Of a DNA stretch of 64,000 bases, positions 8,049-16,161 are shown one piece after another. Origin of the DNA: AC-38 sp033855845 (GTDB lineage Bacteria > Actinomycetota > Thermoleophilia > Solirubrobacterales > Solirubrobacteraceae); assembly GCA_033855845.1 (NCBI GenBank), contig JAWVFR010000078.1, forward strand, positions 1-64,000, written 5' to 3'. Numbering within the stretch: the first letter of the stretch is position 1; each line of letters opens with the position of its first letter. Under the pieces are notes generated by a model. That model saw nothing but the letters and a program-made list of their open reading frames with translations, had not been told where the DNA came from and did not search any database. The position numbers and the translations under genes are program-made.

Positions 8049-9863
8049 ATGGGCCTGTTCGACCGCAACCAGCCGACGCAACGCGAGCGCTCGACGGAGG
8101 ACCGCGAGCGCGCTCGCGCCGAGCGCGAGGCCCGCCGCGCGGAGCGCGAGGGTCGTCCCGCCGACGAGGCGGTCCCGCCGCCCCTGGAGACGCCACCGCC
8201 CGACCCGGGCCTCGCCCCGCCGCCGGCCCCTACGCCGCCGCCGGCACGCGCGCCGCTTCCCACTCCGCCCTCGCCCCTCCCCGGGCGAGTCCCGGACCCT
8301 GCCACCCCGGCCACGCCGTCGCCCCCTTCCTCGCCCGAGAGCCGTTCCCCGACCCCTCCGGCCACGCCCGCACCGGTCGCACCCAGGGCACCCGCACCGC
8401 GCTCACCCGCCACCTCCTCGCCGCCGGCGACGCCCACTCCCGCCACTCCGGCTACGCCCGAACCCGTTTCCTCACCGGCAAGCCGTGCGCCGGCCTCACC
8501 GGCGACGCCCGCGCCCGCCTCCTCACCGGCGAGCCGTGCGCCGGCCTCACCGGCGACGCCCGCTCCCGCGACCGCGGCGCCGGTCGCGCCATCACCCGCG
8601 CCCCCCGCCCCTGACGGCGACGGCCTCGTGCGCACACGCCGCGCCGCGCCCGCCGACGCGCCGTCGGTCGTCTTCGACGACCACGTCTCCGAGGACTGGT
8701 CGCAGCTCGACGCTCCGGAGCGCCGGACGCTGCGCGGGCGCCGCCGCCCCGGGCCGGGCGGCCCCGGCGGCGACGGGCTCCCGCCCAGCGGAGCGGACGG
8801 CCGTCCCGGGGCACCGAAGCGCCGCCGCCGCTGGCCGCTCGCGCTGCTGGTCCTCGCCATCGTGGCGATCATGGCCGCCGGCTGGATCGCCCTCCAGGTC
8901 CTGCAGCCCTTCCACGGCGGCGGGGGGACCCCGGTGTCGGTCGTCATCCCCAAGGGGACCGGCATGAGCCAGGCGGCCGACATCCTCGCCGGCCGCGGCG
9001 TCGTCTCCAGCGCGTTCTTCTTCAAGCTGCGCGCCAAGCTCGACGGCAAGAACGCCATCAAGCCGGGCACCTACCGCCTGGCCCGCGACAGCTCCTACTC
9101 CGACGTGCTGACGACCCTCACCCGCGGGCCGCCGCCGCCCAAGACCACGGACATCACGATCACCGAGGGCCGCACGATCACGGAGGCCAACCGACTCCTG
9201 CGCAAGACCTCGCTGCGCGGGAGCTACGCCAGCGCCGCGGCGCGCTCCACCGTCCTGAGCCCCCAGCAGTACGGCGCGCCGCGCTCGATCCGCACCAAGG
9301 AGGGCTTCCTGTTCCCCTCCACCTACAAGCTGCGCGAGAAGGCGCCGGTCTCGACCCTGGTCACCAAGCAGCTGCAGAACTTCCGCCGCCAGTTCGCGCG
9401 CGTGAACCTCGCCTACGCGCGGACCAAGAAGCTGTCGCCCTACGACGTGCTGATCATCGCCTCGATGATCGAGCGCGAGGCGGCCGTGGCCAAGGACCGG
9501 CCCCTGGTCGCCTCGGTGATCTACAACCGCCTCAAGCAGGGGATCCCCCTGGGCATCGACGCGACCACTCGCTACGAGCTCGACAACTGGCAGCGCCCCC
9601 TGCTCATGTCCGAGCTCAAGCGCGACACGCCGTACAACACGCGCCTGCGCCAGGGCCTGCCCCCGACCCCCATCGGGAACCCCGGGCTGGCCTCCATCCA
9701 GGCCGCCGCCCATCCGGCGCGCACGTCGTACCTGTACTTCGTGGTCAAGCCCTGCGGGAAGGGCGAGCACGCCTTCCTGCGCACGGACGCCGAGTTCCAG
9801 CGCGCCGCGACCCAGTACGAGCAGGCGCGCCAGGCGCAGGGCAAGTCGCCGGTCCACTGTTGA
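8049..9863 (+). CDS. mltG: Endolytic murein transglycosylase MltG with long Pro-rich cytoplasmic tail
   Basis: MltG cleaves nascent glycan strands at the membrane and helps set strand length. Residues 1-255 are a charged then Pro/Ala/Thr/Ser-rich cytoplasmic region, one membrane helix follows (LALLVLAIVAIMAAGWIAL, ~262-280), and the rest is the periplasmic YceG domain. The catalytic Glu lies in ASMIEREAAV (about E475), with YNRL, IDAT and PTPIGNPG further on, all usual for the family. At 604 residues it is longer than E. coli MltG (340) because of the tail, as in many Actinobacteria. The tail contains a 17-residue tandem repeat. The upstream region carries TAGCCT at 7953 as a possible -10. 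aroE overlaps its stop by 4 nt. Confidence 0.93.
   Translation: MGLFDRNQPTQRERSTEDRERARAEREARRAEREGRPADEAVPPPLETPPPDPGLAPPPAPTPPPARAPLPTPPSPLPGRVPDPATPATPSPPSSPESRSPTPPATPAPVAPRAPAPRSPATSSPPATPTPATPATPEPVSSPASRAPASPATPAPASSPASRAPASPATPAPATAAPVAPSPAPPAPDGDGLVRTRRAAPADAPSVVFDDHVSEDWSQLDAPERRTLRGRRRPGPGGPGGDGLPPSGADGRPGAPKRRRRWPLALLVLAIVAIMAAGWIALQVLQPFHGGGGTPVSVVIPKGTGMSQAADILAGRGVVSSAFFFKLRAKLDGKNAIKPGTYRLARDSSYSDVLTTLTRGPPPPKTTDITITEGRTITEANRLLRKTSLRGSYASAAARSTVLSPQQYGAPRSIRTKEGFLFPSTYKLREKAPVSTLVTKQLQNFRRQFARVNLAYARTKKLSPYDVLIIASMIEREAAVAKDRPLVASVIYNRLKQGIPLGIDATTRYELDNWQRPLLMSELKRDTPYNTRLRQGLPPTPIGNPGLASIQAAAHPARTSYLYFVVKPCGKGEHAFLRTDAEFQRAATQYEQARQAQGKSPVHC
8469..8570 (+). repeat. 51-bp tandem repeat (two copies) inside mltG
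   Basis: Two near-identical copies with a period of 51 nt encode 17-residue units of the type SSPASRAPASPATPAPA in the cytoplasmic tail of MltG. The copies differ at only a few bases, so the duplication is recent or maintained by slippage. The period keeps the frame. Confidence 0.85.
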
Positions 9864-10666
9864 GCCGCGCTGGCGTCCTGGGCTGGCCGGTCGCCCACAG
9901 CCGCTCGCCCGCCATGCACGAGGCCGCCTACGCGGCGGCCGGGATCGAGGGGTGGCGCTACCAGCGCCTTCCCGTGCCCCCGGAGCGCTTCGCGGAGACC
10001 GTCCGAGCCCTGCCCGCCGCCGGATTCGCCGGCGTCAACGTGACGCTGCCCCACAAGGCCGCCGGGCTCGCGCTCGCCGACTCCGCCACCGAGGCCGCTC
10101 GGGCGATCGGCGCCGCCAACAGCCTCACGTTCGCGGACGGCGCGATCGAGGCCGACAACACCGACGCGCCGGGATTCCTGGCCGCGCTCGACACGCCCGC
10201 GCAGGGCCTGCGCGCCACCGTCCTGGGCGCCGGAGGCAGCGCGCGCGCCGTGGTGTGGGCCCTGCGCGAGGCGGGCGCCGCCGACGTCGCCGTGTGGAAC
10301 CGCACCCCCGAGCGCGCGCGGGCTCTGGCGGACGAGCTCGGCGCCCGCGCGGTGTCCGCCCCGGAGCCGGGCGACCTGCTGGTCAACTGCACCTCCGTGG
10401 GCCTGGACCCCGGAGCCGACCCCTTCGAGCACCTCCCGCTGACGTCCGGCGACCTCGCCGGCTGGGGTCGCGTCGTCGACCTCGCCTACGCGGGCGACGG
10501 CGCCACCGCCTTCCTGCGCGCGGCCCGCGAGGCCGGCGCGACGACCGTGGACGGGCTCGAGGTCCTGGTGCGCCAGGGGGCGCTCAGCTTCGAGCGCTGG
10601 ACCGGGGTTCCCGCTCCGCTGGACGCCATGCGCGCCGGGGCGGGCGTCCAGGCGCGCGGCGAGTAG
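9860..10666 (+). CDS. aroE: Shikimate dehydrogenase
   Basis: AroE reduces 3-dehydroshikimate to shikimate with NADPH. The 268-residue protein has the substrate-site SRSPAMHEAAY near the N-terminus, NVTLPHKA with the catalytic Lys, NTDAPGF, the nucleotide-binding GAGGSARAVVWAL, a phosphate-contacting NRTPERA segment typical of NADP specificity, and the C-terminal EVLVRQGALSFERWTG helix. The TTG start overlaps the mltG stop (TTGA), so the two genes are translationally coupled. Other shikimate genes (aroC, aroK-aroB, aroQ) lie about 22 kb downstream, beyond the pilus genes. Confidence 0.95.
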   Translation: MSRAGVLGWPVAHSRSPAMHEAAYAAAGIEGWRYQRLPVPPERFAETVRALPAAGFAGVNVTLPHKAAGLALADSATEAARAIGAANSLTFADGAIEADNTDAPGFLAALDTPAQGLRATVLGAGGSARAVVWALREAGAADVAVWNRTPERARALADELGARAVSAPEPGDLLVNCTSVGLDPGADPFEHLPLTSGDLAGWGRVVDLAYAGDGATAFLRAAREAGATTVDGLEVLVRQGALSFERWTGVPAPLDAMRAGAGVQARGE

Positions 10667-10696
10667 GTCAAGCGCCGCCCGGCCGGGGCCGATGCA
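10667..10696 (+). promoter_or_regulatory. Sigma-28-type promoter P1 of pilB (TCAAG / GCCGATG)
   Basis: TCAAG at 10668-10672 is followed by GCCGATG at 10688-10694. The distance from the T of TCA to the C of CGAT is 22 nt, against 21 nt in the FliA consensus. The element begins 1 nt after the aroE stop. It is one of two such sites in tandem before pilB. Confidence 0.6.
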
Positions 10697-10735
10697 GACC
10701 GGGAGGTGGCCCTCGATCGGTTCCGCACGCCAGGG

Positions 10736-10764
10736 CTTCAGTCCCAGGCCGAACCGCCCGATAG
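10736..10764 (+). promoter_or_regulatory. Sigma-28-type promoter P2 of pilB (CTTCAG / CCCGATAG)
   Basis: TCAG (T at 10738) and CGATA (C at 10759) are 21 nt apart, exactly the FliA spacing. Transcription would start near 10770, about 50 nt before the pilB ATG. Codons in the upstream extension of the pilB frame (10706-10819) have many A/T third positions, so this region is leader rather than coding. Confidence 0.6.
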
Positions 10765-10819
10765 AGACGGAGAGAAATGCGTCTCCGGTCACGAGCGCGC
10801 GCCGCCCGCGACCACCGCC

Positions 10820-12613
10820 ATGGACTCCGAGAACCGGCCACATCTGCGGTCCGTCGACCACGGACCAGAGAGCGAGGGTGCCCTCGCTCGCAAGCCCCAG
10901 CCCGCGAAGGCCAACCCGGGCATCACGGCGCCGAGCCGCCGCGGCGGCTCGGGCCGGTTCCTGACCGACGTCGTGGTGGAGATGGGCTTCGTGGACCGCC
11001 AGGCCGTCGACGCCGCCATCGACGCCGCCCGCACCGCGGGGCGCACCCCCGAGCAGGTCCTCCAGGAGCAGGGAAGCCTGACCCAGGACCAGGTGGCCCG
11101 CGCCGTGGCCGAGCGCTACGGCCTGGACCACCTGGACCTCAACGTCTTCACCATCGACATGGGCGCCGCGAACCTGATCAGCGCCTCCGCTGCCAAGCGC
11201 TACGAGGCGGTGCCGATCGCCTTCGTGGACGAGCGCACGCTGATGGTGGCGATGGTCGACCCCAGCAACGTGCTCGCGGTCGACGACATCGCGATCATGA
11301 CCGGGCTGGAGGTGCGCCCGGCCGTCGCCTCACGGGAGGACGTCTCCGCCCTGATCTCTCGGCTGAACCGCCTGGACGACGTCGTCCAGGGCGTCGTGGA
11401 GGAGGAGGACGAGCAGCATCCCGCCGAGGTCGTCGACCTGCGCGAGTCCGCCGACGACGCGCCGGTCATCAAGCTCGTGCACTCGATCGTCGCCCAGGCC
11501 GTCGACCAGGGCGCATCGGACATCCACTTCGAGCCCGACGGCAGCGAGATGCGCGTGCGCTTCCGTGTGGACGGCATGCTGGCCAGTTCGGCCACGGTCC
11601 CGCGCCGGATGGTCCGCGGCGTCGTCTCGCGCATCAAGATCATGGCCGACCTCGACATCTCCGAGCGCCGCCTGCCCCAGGATGGCCGCGTGGGTCTGAA
11701 CATCGAGGACAAGCACATCGACGTCCGCGTGGTCACGCTGCCCAGCGTCCATGGCGAGTCGGTGGTCATGCGCATCCTGGACAAGGACTCGGTGGTCGTC
11801 GACCTCGACAAGCTGGGGATGTCCCCGGACGAGCGCGACCGCTACGAGGACGGCTTCACCCAGGCCTACGGCGCGGTCCTGGCCACGGGCCCGACCGGCT
11901 CGGGCAAGTCGACCACGCTGTACGCGGCGCTCCAGCACATCAACACCACCGACAAGAACATCATCACGATCGAGGACCCGGTCGAGTACCAGGTGGACGG
12001 GATCACGCAGGTGCAGGTCAACCCCAAGGCGGGGCTGACCTTCGCCAACGGGCTGCGCTCCATGATGCGCGCGGACCCCGACGTGATCATGGTGGGGGAG
12101 ATCCGCGACTCCGAGACCGCGAAGATCGCGATCGAGTCGGCCCTCACCGGGCACCTCGTCCTCTCCACGCTGCACACCAACGACGCGCCGACGGCGATCA
12201 CGCGGCTGCTGGAGATGGGCATCGAGCCCTTCCTGGTGGCGAGCGCCATCGACTGCGTGGTGGCCCAGCGCCTGGCGCGCACCCTGTGTCCGACCTGCAA
12301 GAAGCGCACGCTGATCCCCGCCGCGGTCCTGCGCGAGAGCGGCTTCACGGCCCAGTACGACCTGGAGGCCTACGAGCCCGCCGGCTGCGGTCGCTGCGGC
12401 CAGACGGGCTACAAGGGCCGCACCGGCCTCTACGAGGTCATGAAAGTCAGCACCGAGGTCCGCGACCTGATCCTGGAGCGCGCGTCGGCCGACCGCATCG
12501 CCGCCGTGGCCGTCGAACAGGGCATGCGGCGCCTGCGCGACGACGGCCTGGAGAAGGCCCGCCAGGGCCGTACGTCCATCGCCGAAGTTGCACGAGTGAC
12601 GGATTCCGGCTGA
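10820..12613 (+). CDS. pilB: Type IV pilus assembly ATPase PilB (GspE family) with MshEN-like N-domain
   Basis: PilB powers pilus extension at the cytoplasmic face of the inner membrane. The 597-residue protein begins with a disordered ~50-residue tail. An MshEN/T2SSE-N-like region follows (RFLTDVVVEMGFVDRQ, then GRTPEQVLQEQGSLTQDQ), a type of domain that binds c-di-GMP in MshE and some PilB proteins. The GspE core has Walker A GPTGSGKST (~357), Asp box and Walker B with VGEIRDSETA, and the zinc-binding tetracysteine (CPTC at ~490, CGRC at ~523). The frame stays open upstream to 10706, but that part has atypical codons and contains a promoter-like site, so ATG 10820 is preferred. pilT follows 47 nt downstream. 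Confidence 0.94.
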   Translation: MDSENRPHLRSVDHGPESEGALARKPQPAKANPGITAPSRRGGSGRFLTDVVVEMGFVDRQAVDAAIDAARTAGRTPEQVLQEQGSLTQDQVARAVAERYGLDHLDLNVFTIDMGAANLISASAAKRYEAVPIAFVDERTLMVAMVDPSNVLAVDDIAIMTGLEVRPAVASREDVSALISRLNRLDDVVQGVVEEEDEQHPAEVVDLRESADDAPVIKLVHSIVAQAVDQGASDIHFEPDGSEMRVRFRVDGMLASSATVPRRMVRGVVSRIKIMADLDISERRLPQDGRVGLNIEDKHIDVRVVTLPSVHGESVVMRILDKDSVVVDLDKLGMSPDERDRYEDGFTQAYGAVLATGPTGSGKSTTLYAALQHINTTDKNIITIEDPVEYQVDGITQVQVNPKAGLTFANGLRSMMRADPDVIMVGEIRDSETAKIAIESALTGHLVLSTLHTNDAPTAITRLLEMGIEPFLVASAIDCVVAQRLARTLCPTCKKRTLIPAAVLRESGFTAQYDLEAYEPAGCGRCGQTGYKGRTGLYEVMKVSTEVRDLILERASADRIAAVAVEQGMRRLRDDGLEKARQGRTSIAEVARVTDSG

Positions 12614-12625
12614 TCTGCCGATAAG
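12597..12625 (+). promoter_or_regulatory. Possible sigma-28-type promoter of pilT (weak -35, TGCCGATAAG)
   Basis: GCCGATAA at 12617-12624 matches the FliA -10 consensus perfectly. At the expected -35 distance (22 nt) there is only TGAC. A start near 12631 would give a 30-nt leader for pilT. The site overlaps the end of pilB. Confidence 0.4.
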
Positions 12626-12660
12626 ACCCTGACCCCCCGGCCACCTACCCCTCCGAATCT

Positions 12661-13740
12661 ATGAACTTCGACTTCGCAGACGTCCTCATGGAAGTGCTCG
12701 AGCGCCGCGCCTCCGACCTGCACATCGCGGCCGGCGCGCCGCCCACCATCCGCATCCGCGGGCGCCTGGTCGCGCTCGAGGACTACCCCCGCCTGACCCC
12801 TTCGGACACGCGCGAGATCGTCTACTCGATCCTCGGCAACGACCAGCGCCAGCGGCTGGAGACCGACCTGCAGGTCGACCTGGCCTACGCCATCCCCGGG
12901 CGCGCGCGCTTCCGCGTCAACGCCTACTTCCAGCGGGGCGCCATCGGCGCCGCCTTCCGCCTGATCCCGGCGAACATCGCCGGCATCGACGAGCTGGGCC
13001 TGCCGCCGATCGTGCACGAGCTGACCAAGAAGCCCCGCGGCTTCGTGCTGTGCACCGGCCCCACCGGCTCCGGGAAGTCCACCAGCCTCGCGGCGATGAT
13101 CAACGAGATCAACGAGACCCGCGAGGAGCACATCATGACGGTGGAGGATCCGATCGAGTTCCTGCACCAGCACAAGAAGTGCCTGGTCAACCAGCGCGAG
13201 CTGGGCAGCGACGCGATCACGTTCACCGACGCCCTGCGCGCCGCCCTGCGTCAGGACCCCGACGTCATCCTGGTCGGCGAGATGCGCGACCTGGAGACCA
13301 TCTCCACCGCGCTGACCGCGGCCGAGACCGGCCACCTCGTCTTCGCGACCCTGCACACGCAGGACACGCCGCAGACGATCGACCGCATCATCGACGTGTT
13401 CCCGCCCCACCAGCAGCACCAGGTGCGCGTCCAGCTGTCGGTCGCCCTGCAGGGGATCATCACCCAGACCCTGCTGCCGACCGCCGATGGCGCGGGCCGC
13501 TGCCTGGCCGCCGAGGTGCTGGTGCCCACGCCGGCCATCCGCAACCTGATCCGCGAGGGCAAGACGCACCAGATCTACTCGGTCCTGCAGACCAGCGCGT
13601 CGGCCGGCATGCAGACCATGGACTCCTCGCTGGCCAACCTGGTCCGCACCGGCCGCATCACCCGGCAGCTGGCGGAGCAGCGTTCCACGACCCCGGACGA
13701 GCTGCGCCGCCTGCTGGGCGCGACTCCGATGGCCGCCTAG
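12661..13740 (+). CDS. pilT: Type IV pilus retraction ATPase PilT
   Basis: PilT is the hexameric motor that depolymerises the pilus and drives twitching and DNA uptake. The 359-residue length is typical. Landmarks are the N-terminal ERRASDLHIAAGAPP, Walker A GPTGSGKSTS (~133), the VEDPIEFLH Asp box, Walker B with VGEMRDLETI, the His box HTQDTPQTIDRIIDVFP, and the PilT-diagnostic AIRNLIREGK motif required for retraction. This last motif and the lack of the tetracysteine zinc site separate it from PilB. It lies between pilB and pilC, 16 nt before pilC. Confidence 0.96.
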   Translation: MNFDFADVLMEVLERRASDLHIAAGAPPTIRIRGRLVALEDYPRLTPSDTREIVYSILGNDQRQRLETDLQVDLAYAIPGRARFRVNAYFQRGAIGAAFRLIPANIAGIDELGLPPIVHELTKKPRGFVLCTGPTGSGKSTSLAAMINEINETREEHIMTVEDPIEFLHQHKKCLVNQRELGSDAITFTDALRAALRQDPDVILVGEMRDLETISTALTAAETGHLVFATLHTQDTPQTIDRIIDVFPPHQQHQVRVQLSVALQGIITQTLLPTADGAGRCLAAEVLVPTPAIRNLIREGKTHQIYSVLQTSASAGMQTMDSSLANLVRTGRITRQLAEQRSTTPDELRRLLGATPMAA

Positions 13741-13756
13741 GCGCGGGAGCAGCGAC

Positions 13757-14965
13757 GTGGAGACCTACGTCTTCAAGGCGATGGACCTCACCGGCGCCCC
13801 GGCCAAGGGCGAGGTGGAGGCCGACTCCAAGCAGGCGGTCACCGAGCAGCTCAAGCAGCGCGGCCTGATCGTCCTGGACATCGACTCCAAGTCGAAGTCC
13901 AAGGAGATCAACATCGAGTTCATGCAGCGGGTCAAGCTGCGCGAGCTGGCGATCATGACCCGCCAGCTCTCGACGATGATCTCGTCGGGCATGACCATCC
14001 TGCGGGCGCTGAACGTGCTCGAGGCGCAGACGCAGGGCAAGCTGCTGCGCGAGACGCTGATGGGCGTGCGCCGCGACGTGGAGGCCGGGCTGCCGCTGTC
14101 GGACGCCATGGGCCGCCACCCCAAGGTCTTCGGCCCGCTCTTCACCTCGATGATCCGGGCGGGGGAGACGGGCGGGATGCTCGAGGAGTCCCTGGTGCGG
14201 ATCGCCGACCAGCTGGAGAAAGAGGACGCGCTGCGCCGCCAGGTGCGCGCGGCCATGGCCTACCCGGCCGTCGTCGTCACCTTCGCCGTGGGCGTGATGC
14301 TCGCGCTGGTGGCCTTCATCGTGCCGGTGTTCGCGAAGATCTTCAGCGAGTTCAAGGGCGAGCTCCCGACGCTGACCAAGCTCACGATGAACGCCTCCAG
14401 CTTCCTCACGGGCCGCTGGTACCTGGTCATCGCCGTCACCGGCGGCGCGATCTGGGCCTTCATCATGTGGAAGCAGTCCGAGTGGGGGCGTCCGCAATGG
14501 GACGCCTTCAAGCTCCGGCTGCCGCTGAAGATCGGCGACACCGTCCAGAAGATCGCCCTGGCGCGCTGGTCGCGCACGTTCTCGGCGCTGATCTCCTCGG
14601 GCGTCCCGATCCTCCAGGCGATCGAGATCACCGGCAAGACCGCCGGCAACGCGCTCGTGGAGCGCGCGATGGCCGACGTGACGGAGTCCGTCAAGCGCGG
14701 CGGCACGATCGCGGCGCCCCTGAAGAACGTGCCGGTGTTCCCGGCCATGACGGTCGACATGATCGCCGTGGGCGAGGAGACGGGCGCCCTGGACACGATG
14801 CTGTCCAAGACCGCCGACTTCTACGAGACCGAGGTCGAGGCCTCGGTCAAGGCCATCACCTCGATCCTCGAGCCGGCGATGATCATCGTCGTCGGCGGCA
14901 TGGTCGGGTTCATCGTGATCTCGATGTACCTGCCGATGTTCAAGGTCTACGACCAGATCAAGTAG
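13757..14965 (+). CDS. pilC: Type IV pilus inner-membrane platform protein PilC
   Basis: PilC is the membrane platform on which PilB and PilT act. The 402-residue protein has the two repeated T2SSF domains. The first contains LRELAIMTRQLSTMISSG and a GGMLEESLVRIADQLE segment; the second contains FSALISSGVPILQAIEI and ETGALDTMLSKTADFYE. Membrane helices follow VVVTFAVGVMLALVAFIVPVF, lie near 14410-14470, and close the protein (MIIVVGGMVGFIVISMYLPMF). The N-terminal YVFKAMDLTGAPAKGEVEAD is also typical. The GTG start has GGGAG upstream. It ends the pilB-pilT-pilC unit and is followed by a hairpin. Confidence 0.95.
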   Translation: METYVFKAMDLTGAPAKGEVEADSKQAVTEQLKQRGLIVLDIDSKSKSKEINIEFMQRVKLRELAIMTRQLSTMISSGMTILRALNVLEAQTQGKLLRETLMGVRRDVEAGLPLSDAMGRHPKVFGPLFTSMIRAGETGGMLEESLVRIADQLEKEDALRRQVRAAMAYPAVVVTFAVGVMLALVAFIVPVFAKIFSEFKGELPTLTKLTMNASSFLTGRWYLVIAVTGGAIWAFIMWKQSEWGRPQWDAFKLRLPLKIGDTVQKIALARWSRTFSALISSGVPILQAIEITGKTAGNALVERAMADVTESVKRGGTIAAPLKNVPVFPAMTVDMIAVGEETGALDTMLSKTADFYETEVEASVKAITSILEPAMIIVVGGMVGFIVISMYLPMFKVYDQIK

Positions 14966-14967
14966 CG

Positions 14968-14989
14968 CAGCGCGCTTCCGGGCGCGCTG
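14968..14989 (+). terminator. GC-rich hairpin after pilC
   Basis: CAGCGCGC (14968-14975) pairs perfectly with GCGCGCTG (14982-14989) around a 6-nt loop, 2 nt after the pilC stop. A short T-run (15005-15009) follows downstream. It probably ends the pilBTC transcript. Confidence 0.5.
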
Positions 14990-15014
14990 AATGGCGTTCA
15001 GCCGTTTTTCACCC

Positions 15015-15043
15015 TTGCCTTGAACCCCGCCGCGTCGTAGCTT
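15015..15043 (+). promoter_or_regulatory. Sigma-70-type promoter of the secreted-protein cluster
   Basis: TTGCCT (15015-15020) and TAGCTT (15038-15043) are separated by 17 nt, the ideal housekeeping spacing. A start near 15050 gives a ~54-nt leader ending in the Shine-Dalgarno AGGGGGGA (15093-15100) before GTG 15104. Unlike the pilus units on both sides, no sigma-28-type element is visible here. Confidence 0.5.
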
Positions 15044-15103
15044 CCCCGTGCCGCCGGCGGGACTGCCGCGCGGGACAAGAGCAGGGGAACTCAGGGGGGA
15101 CAC

Positions 15104-15676
15104 GTGGTCGGGATCAGGCGCTGGTCGAGTGCTGTCGTATGCGCAGCCGCTGTTGCCGCCGTGGTGGCGGTCGGGGCCGCGCCGGCGGCGGCTCACACGG
15201 GGGGCTCGAACTGCCAGGGCAACCTGGCGCAGTCGGGTGCGACCTACCAGGGAAGCTGCACGTTCCCCTTCCAGGGCTACCCGATCGGGATGGCGGCGGT
15301 CTACGAGCCCTCGTCTACGGACCCGACCCCGAAGCCGAGCCAGATCCACGCGGAGGTCCTGCTCAAGCCCGCCTTCGGGACGCCGCAGACGATCGCGATG
15401 GAGTGCTACGCGCCGGACCCGAACGCCGACGGCACGATCCCGAAGGTCTACGGGCCCATGCGCTGCCGCCGGGAGTACAACGCGCCCCAGGCCGATGCGC
15501 AGTTCACGCTGCCGGAGCCGTTCCCCGCGGAGATCGTGTCGATGCAGTGCAGCGCGCACAGCCACGCCACGTACTCGCGCCTCTACCCGCCGTCGGGGAC
15601 GTTCGCGTGCTGGTCCACGAACGAGGCGCGCCAGGACCTCGAAGAGGACGGCGTCTTCGCGGCGATGGGCTTCTAG
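15104..15676 (+). CDS. Secreted cysteine-containing protein, unknown function
   Basis: This 190-residue protein has a clear signal peptide (RRWSSAVVCAAAVAAVVAVG, cleavage probably at APAAA-HTGG). The mature part holds six Cys (NCQGN, GSCTF, MECYA, MRCRR, MQCSA, FACWS), consistent with three disulfides in an exported domain. Strands alternate as in a beta-sandwich (YQGSCTFPFQGYPIGMAAVY). I do not recognise the family. GTG start with a strong Shine-Dalgarno AGGGGGGA. Its stop overlaps the GTG of the cupredoxin gene by 1 nt, so the two are translationally coupled in a four-gene run of exported proteins. Confidence 0.75.
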   Translation: MVGIRRWSSAVVCAAAVAAVVAVGAAPAAAHTGGSNCQGNLAQSGATYQGSCTFPFQGYPIGMAAVYEPSSTDPTPKPSQIHAEVLLKPAFGTPQTIAMECYAPDPNADGTIPKVYGPMRCRREYNAPQADAQFTLPEPFPAEIVSMQCSAHSHATYSRLYPPSGTFACWSTNEARQDLEEDGVFAAMGF

Positions 15677-16161
15677 TGCGCCGCCTCGCCGCGACGGCCG
15701 CGGTGCTGCTCGCCGGGGCGATCGCCCCGGCGAGTGCGTCCGCGCACGAGCCGAATCCGTTCGAGACGCTCGGGTCGGCCGGCGTGACCGGCGTCGTGGT
15801 CTCCTACCCGTTCGAGCGCTACGCCCCGGAGCCGGTCCACGTGTCGCGCTCGCTCGGGCTGCGCTACGTCAACCTCGACATGGGTTGGCACAACGTCGTC
15901 GCGCTGGACGCGCGGCGCCCCGGCGGATCGGCGCCCTGGTGCAAGAACTACCCGGCCGATCCCGAGCAGCCCGGGGTCGAGCAGTGCCCGCTGTTCTGGA
16001 CCCCGCTGCTGCCGCCCGGCGGGTCCGACCCCTCCTACGTCACCGACCGCAGGAGCGACCACATGGTCGAGGGCCTCCAGGACACGAAGGTCGGCCAGAC
16101 GTACACCTACTACTGCGAGATCCACCCGCTCATGAAGGGCACGATCGAGGTCGTCGAGTGA
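15676..16161 (+). CDS. Secreted blue-copper (cupredoxin-like) protein
   Basis: This 161-residue exported protein has signal peptide RRLAATAAVLLAGAIAPASA ending before SAHEPNPF. It has a type-1 copper ligand pattern: His in GWHNVVALD, then Cys-x2-His-x2-Met in YYCEIHPLMKG at the C-terminus. This is the plastocyanin/pseudoazurin arrangement for a one-electron carrier. The His-to-Cys distance is larger than in plastocyanin, with a Cys-containing insert (PWCKNYP, EQCPLFW) that may add a disulfide. The GTG start shares one base with the preceding stop, and the stop shares one base with the next ATG. The adjacent PQQ-type propeller is an obvious candidate partner, but that is inference. Confidence 0.8.
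   Translation: MRRLAATAAVLLAGAIAPASASAHEPNPFETLGSAGVTGVVVSYPFERYAPEPVHVSRSLGLRYVNLDMGWHNVVALDARRPGGSAPWCKNYPADPEQPGVEQCPLFWTPLLPPGGSDPSYVTDRRSDHMVEGLQDTKVGQTYTYYCEIHPLMKGTIEVVE

Noticed and set aside
8469..8570. Tandem repeat in mltG as a CRISPR-like or regulatory array
   Set aside because: Only two units with a period divisible by three, inside a Pro-rich coding region; it is a coding repeat.
10690..10800. pilB leader as a known riboswitch
   Set aside because: It contains paired segments, but no GEMM or other aptamer core I recognise. The two conserved-looking blocks are better explained as sigma-28-type promoters.
10706..10819. 38-residue N-terminal extension of PilB from GTG 10706
   Set aside because: Codons there have many A/T third positions and the segment contains the P2 promoter-like site; ATG 10820 fits better.
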